A DNA stretch of 42,931 bases, from positions 1 to 42,931 of the forward strand of contig CAKXIK010000024.1 in the NCBI GenBank assembly GCA_934875675.1, in the 5' to 3' direction. Positions 40,790 to 42,931 of this stretch are shown here, piece by piece. The position numbers and the translations under genes are program-made. The stretch comes from an uncultured bacterium (GTDB lineage: Bacteria > Bacillota > Clostridia > Oscillospirales > Acutalibacteraceae). A model generated the notes under the pieces. It was not told the origin of the DNA. It did no database searches and worked only from the letters and a program-made list of their open reading frames with translations. Each line of letters opens with the position of its first letter. Position 1 is the first letter of the stretch.

Positions 40790-41074
40790 TTAGCGAAAAT
40801 AAAAATAACAAAGTGTACCAACGGCGAGCAGCTGTAAAACAAAAATTACAGGCAATCCAATCATAAAGCGCTTGTGTTGCGTTTTATGACGAATTTTTTT
40901 CATACAAAGATAAACGCCGGGACATCCGCCCAGCGCAGCAATCAAAAAGAGCGTCCGTTCCCGAATTCTCCAGCGATTTTGCTTTGCGCGTTTTTTGTCA
41001 GAAATCACCAGACAGACCCCTGTCAGGTTAATCGCAATAAAATAAACAATTCCGGCAATCCACCAACCCCGCAA
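40790..41074 (-). CDS. DUF1294 small membrane protein
   Basis: This protein of about 94 residues has three hydrophobic segments (about 5-24, 38-55 and 70-92). The DUF1294 signature lies between them: SDKKRAKQNRWRIRERTL, GGCPGVYLCM and KIRHKTQHKRFMIGLPVI. The function of the family is unknown. The TTG at 41074 is proposed as start because GGAGGTGAG sits about eight bases before it and gives the usual family length; the reading frame remains open for another 219 bases without family similarity. It may be co-transcribed with lysA. Confidence 0.75.
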   Translation of the reverse strand: MRGWWIAGIVYFIAINLTGVCLVISDKKRAKQNRWRIRERTLFLIAALGGCPGVYLCMKKIRHKTQHKRFMIGLPVIFVLQLLAVGTLCYFYFR

Positions 41075-41153
41075 GAAAAGCTCACCTCCAGCATATATAT
41101 TGGAAAACCGCACGGTTGTCACAGCGCACGGATTCTGTAGATTTCTGTCCTTT

Positions 41154-41182
41154 ATCATACTAAAATTCAATCGTGCTGTCAA
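41154..41182 (-). promoter_or_regulatory. Promoter for the DUF1294-lysA direction
   Basis: On the minus strand TTGACA (41182-41177), a 17-bp spacer and TATGAT (41159-41154) form a near-consensus promoter about 80 bp before the proposed TTG start. Confidence 0.7.
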
Positions 41183-41261
41183 TAAGCACCGCAACAAATG
41201 AGGCAACTCAAAAAAGAAATGTATACGCGGCTTGGTGTTATCAGGAAAGGATGATGCAAAA

Positions 41262-42548
41262 ATGAATAAGATGCTCCGCGCAGTGCCGATCATTGTATTA
41301 ATTCTGGTGGTGATATTAGCAGCAACAGCACCGCAGAATCCAAAAAAGGAATCTCCGCAGGCAGTGAGCAGCCAACCTGAGCCATATCATGTGGATCATG
41401 TATTCGAATCATCGGACTTCAAAGCAGTTTGGATTCCGTATATGGATTTAAATATGAGCAGCGAGGACGAGCAGCATTTTGGGACCTTTAAAGAAAAATT
41501 TGATTCGATTATTGAGAATGCAAAGGAGGCGGGGATGAATACATTGATTGTCCACATCCGGCCATTTGCAGATGCATTTTACCGCTCACAGTATCTGCCT
41601 TGGAGCCATCTGCTTACTGGAACCCAGGGGCAGGATCCCGGTTATGATGCGCTGGCCTATATGGTGCAAGCGACACATAATGCAGGTCTTTCCTTTCACG
41701 CGTGGATTAATCCCCTGCGTATTCGTTCCAACAGTACACCGGAAACACTCGCTTCGTCCAATTTGCATTCTATCTGGCGCAGTGACGGTGATTCTTCGAA
41801 TGACAACTGGACCGTGGAACTGGAAAACGGAATCTATTTCAACCCGTGCTATGAAGAGGTGCGAAACCTGATTATTGACAGTGTAAAGGAAATGGTAAAG
41901 CGGTATGATGTCGATGCAGTACATATGGATGATTATTTTTATCCTACGCAGGAGGAAAGTTTCGATCAGCAGGCATATGACGATTATCGAGCCACTGTAA
42001 CCGGAACAGAGCCGCTTTCCCTTTCCAACTGGAGAATGAAGCAAATCAATTTGCTGGTCAGCGGGTTATACTATGCTATCAAAGAGACCAAAAGCAGTGT
42101 GTTGTTTGGCATATCACCGCAGGCCAACCTGGAAAACTGTCAGGAGATGTATGCCGATATTGAAACATGGTGTTCACAACCGGGATATGTGGACTATATC
42201 TGCCCGCAACTCTATTATCATTTTGATAATAAAACAAAACCCTTTACCCGTACTGCAGAAGAGTGGAAAACACTGGTCACCTGCCCGGAGGTAAAATTAT
42301 ATGCAGGGCTTGCGCTGTACAAAGCAAATGATCCCCAAGCCGATGACGGAATCTGGGTGGGGCAGGGGGATATTATTCGTCGCCAGCTGGAAACAGCCGA
42401 GGAGCAAGGGTATGAGGGCTTTGCGCTGTATTCCTATGATTATCTATTTACGCAGCAAACCAGCGTCGAAATGCAACAGGTGAAGCAATGTCTTGGTGCG
42501 GTAGAATCTCAGCCGGAAAAGGAAGCTTCCTCTTCGTTGGAGAAATAA
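41262..42548 (+). CDS. GHL10/DUF187-type glycoside-hydrolase-like exported protein
   Basis: This 428-residue protein begins with one hydrophobic segment (about 5-25, VPIIVLILVVILAATA), a signal or membrane anchor without a lipobox Cys. A linker follows, then a TIM-barrel domain from about residue 50: FKAVWIPYMDLNM, NTLIVHIRPFADAFY, FHAWINPLRIRS, VDAVHMDDYFYP and the late LYAGLALYKAN and GYEGFALYSYDYL. These mark the glycosyl-hydrolase-like family 10 (DUF187), whose members are thought to act on cell-wall or exported polysaccharides. AGGAAAGGATGA precedes the ATG at 41262. The acidic pair in HMDDYFYP is a candidate catalytic site. The substrate is unknown. Confidence 0.88.
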   Translation: MNKMLRAVPIIVLILVVILAATAPQNPKKESPQAVSSQPEPYHVDHVFESSDFKAVWIPYMDLNMSSEDEQHFGTFKEKFDSIIENAKEAGMNTLIVHIRPFADAFYRSQYLPWSHLLTGTQGQDPGYDALAYMVQATHNAGLSFHAWINPLRIRSNSTPETLASSNLHSIWRSDGDSSNDNWTVELENGIYFNPCYEEVRNLIIDSVKEMVKRYDVDAVHMDDYFYPTQEESFDQQAYDDYRATVTGTEPLSLSNWRMKQINLLVSGLYYAIKETKSSVLFGISPQANLENCQEMYADIETWCSQPGYVDYICPQLYYHFDNKTKPFTRTAEEWKTLVTCPEVKLYAGLALYKANDPQADDGIWVGQGDIIRRQLETAEEQGYEGFALYSYDYLFTQQTSVEMQQVKQCLGAVESQPEKEASSSLEK

Positions 42549-42582
42549 GAATCGATGGTACTGTTTTCAGCTTACCTACCAT

Positions 42583-42927
42583 TTAATTATCATTCTGCGA
42601 AATATCCCAAATGATGCTTCCGAATCCGATTACGCTATAAGCAGAAATGAAGTACAAAAAGAATGAGGAAAGGTTGTTGATTTTAAAAATGATATCCAGA
42701 ATAGCAAGAGCAATGATTGCAACCAGATTACACGATTGAATGATCAGCAAAACAATTGATATTCTTCTTTTATAGGGAAACAGAAAAAGTAAAGCATTGA
42801 TTATTCTTGGTAAGTGGATAGATAAAGAAGCTTCATTGCGTGATAACCCGTTTTTGAGTCCACTCGCGAATACTAACGAAATTAACCAACTACAAGCGAC
42901 AGCAAAGCGAAAGTAACTGATAGGCAT
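42583..42927 (-). CDS. Small hypothetical membrane protein, near window edge
   Basis: This 114-residue hydrophobic protein has about three membrane segments (about 5-22, 55-78 and 86-107) separated by a short basic loop (PYKRRIS). I recognise no family. The ATG lies four bases from the right edge, so its upstream region and true start cannot be checked and the protein could be longer. It is convergent with the GHL10 gene; only a weak hairpin (TGGTA/TACCA, about 42558-42579) lies between them. Confidence 0.45.
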   Translation of the reverse strand: MPISYFRFAVACSWLISLVFASGLKNGLSRNEASLSIHLPRIINALLFLFPYKRRISIVLLIIQSCNLVAIIALAILDIIFKINNLSSFFLYFISAYSVIGFGSIIWDISQNDN

Positions 42928-42931
42928 ACAC

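Overview
The window looks like part of a chromosome of a mid-GC Gram-positive anaerobe of the class Clostridia, most likely an Oscillospiraceae/Ruminococcaceae gut bacterium. The reasons are strong purine-rich ribosome sites with mixed ATG/GTG/TTG starts, lysine synthesis through DapL, a type I glutamine synthetase followed by an ANTAR RNA-binding regulator, a glutamate synthase split over several genes, an Fe-S type PurF, and a Firmicutes-style Xis/Int/RepA/MobV element. The species cannot be named from the sequence alone.

Region 1 (2-2423): the end of a DinG-like helicase, then an AbrB-type regulator with an ABC-2 exporter ATPase and permease. Region 2 (2499-6438) is nitrogen assimilation: gdhA on the minus strand, then glnA behind an apparent transcription attenuator, then an ANTAR protein that probably acts on such attenuators. 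Region 3 (6746-8821): dapF and dapL. Region 4 (8936-18530): carA-carB, then a five-gene cluster that together looks like a disassembled glutamate synthase (glutaminase, FMN/Fe-S synthase, four-cluster ferredoxin, FAD/NAD oxidoreductase, GXGXG domain). Region 5 (18634-25289) is purine synthesis: purC, purF, purB, purA, guaA. Most of regions 2-5 makes or spends glutamine and glutamate.

Region 6 (about 25278-39175) is a 13.9-kb integrative and mobilizable element inserted in the 3' end of guaA. A 10-bp perfect core (GAGTGGGAAT, 12 of 13 bp in the wider window) lies at both ends, and each end also carries a pair of TGGCAAC repeats that look like integrase arm sites. Its left half is the control and transfer module: an NYN-domain protein and an XRE repressor facing left, then xis, a tyrosine integrase, a MobC-like protein, a RepA-like ATPase, a GC-rich inverted repeat, a small acidic protein, a pMV158-like oriT hairpin and a MobV relaxase. 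Its right half is cargo: a small XRE regulator, a fused double adenine methyltransferase, an AlwI-family restriction enzyme with an unusual C-terminal repeat, a Shedu nuclease and a SEFIR-domain protein with an unrecognised C-terminal domain. All of these are in one direction behind one visible promoter, so this is a compact multi-system anti-phage cassette and the most interesting part of the window.

Region 7 (39176-42931) is chromosome again: the probable old guaA/lysA terminators, lysA and a DUF1294 membrane protein on the minus strand, a GHL10-type glycosidase-like exported protein, and an incomplete-context small membrane protein at the right edge.
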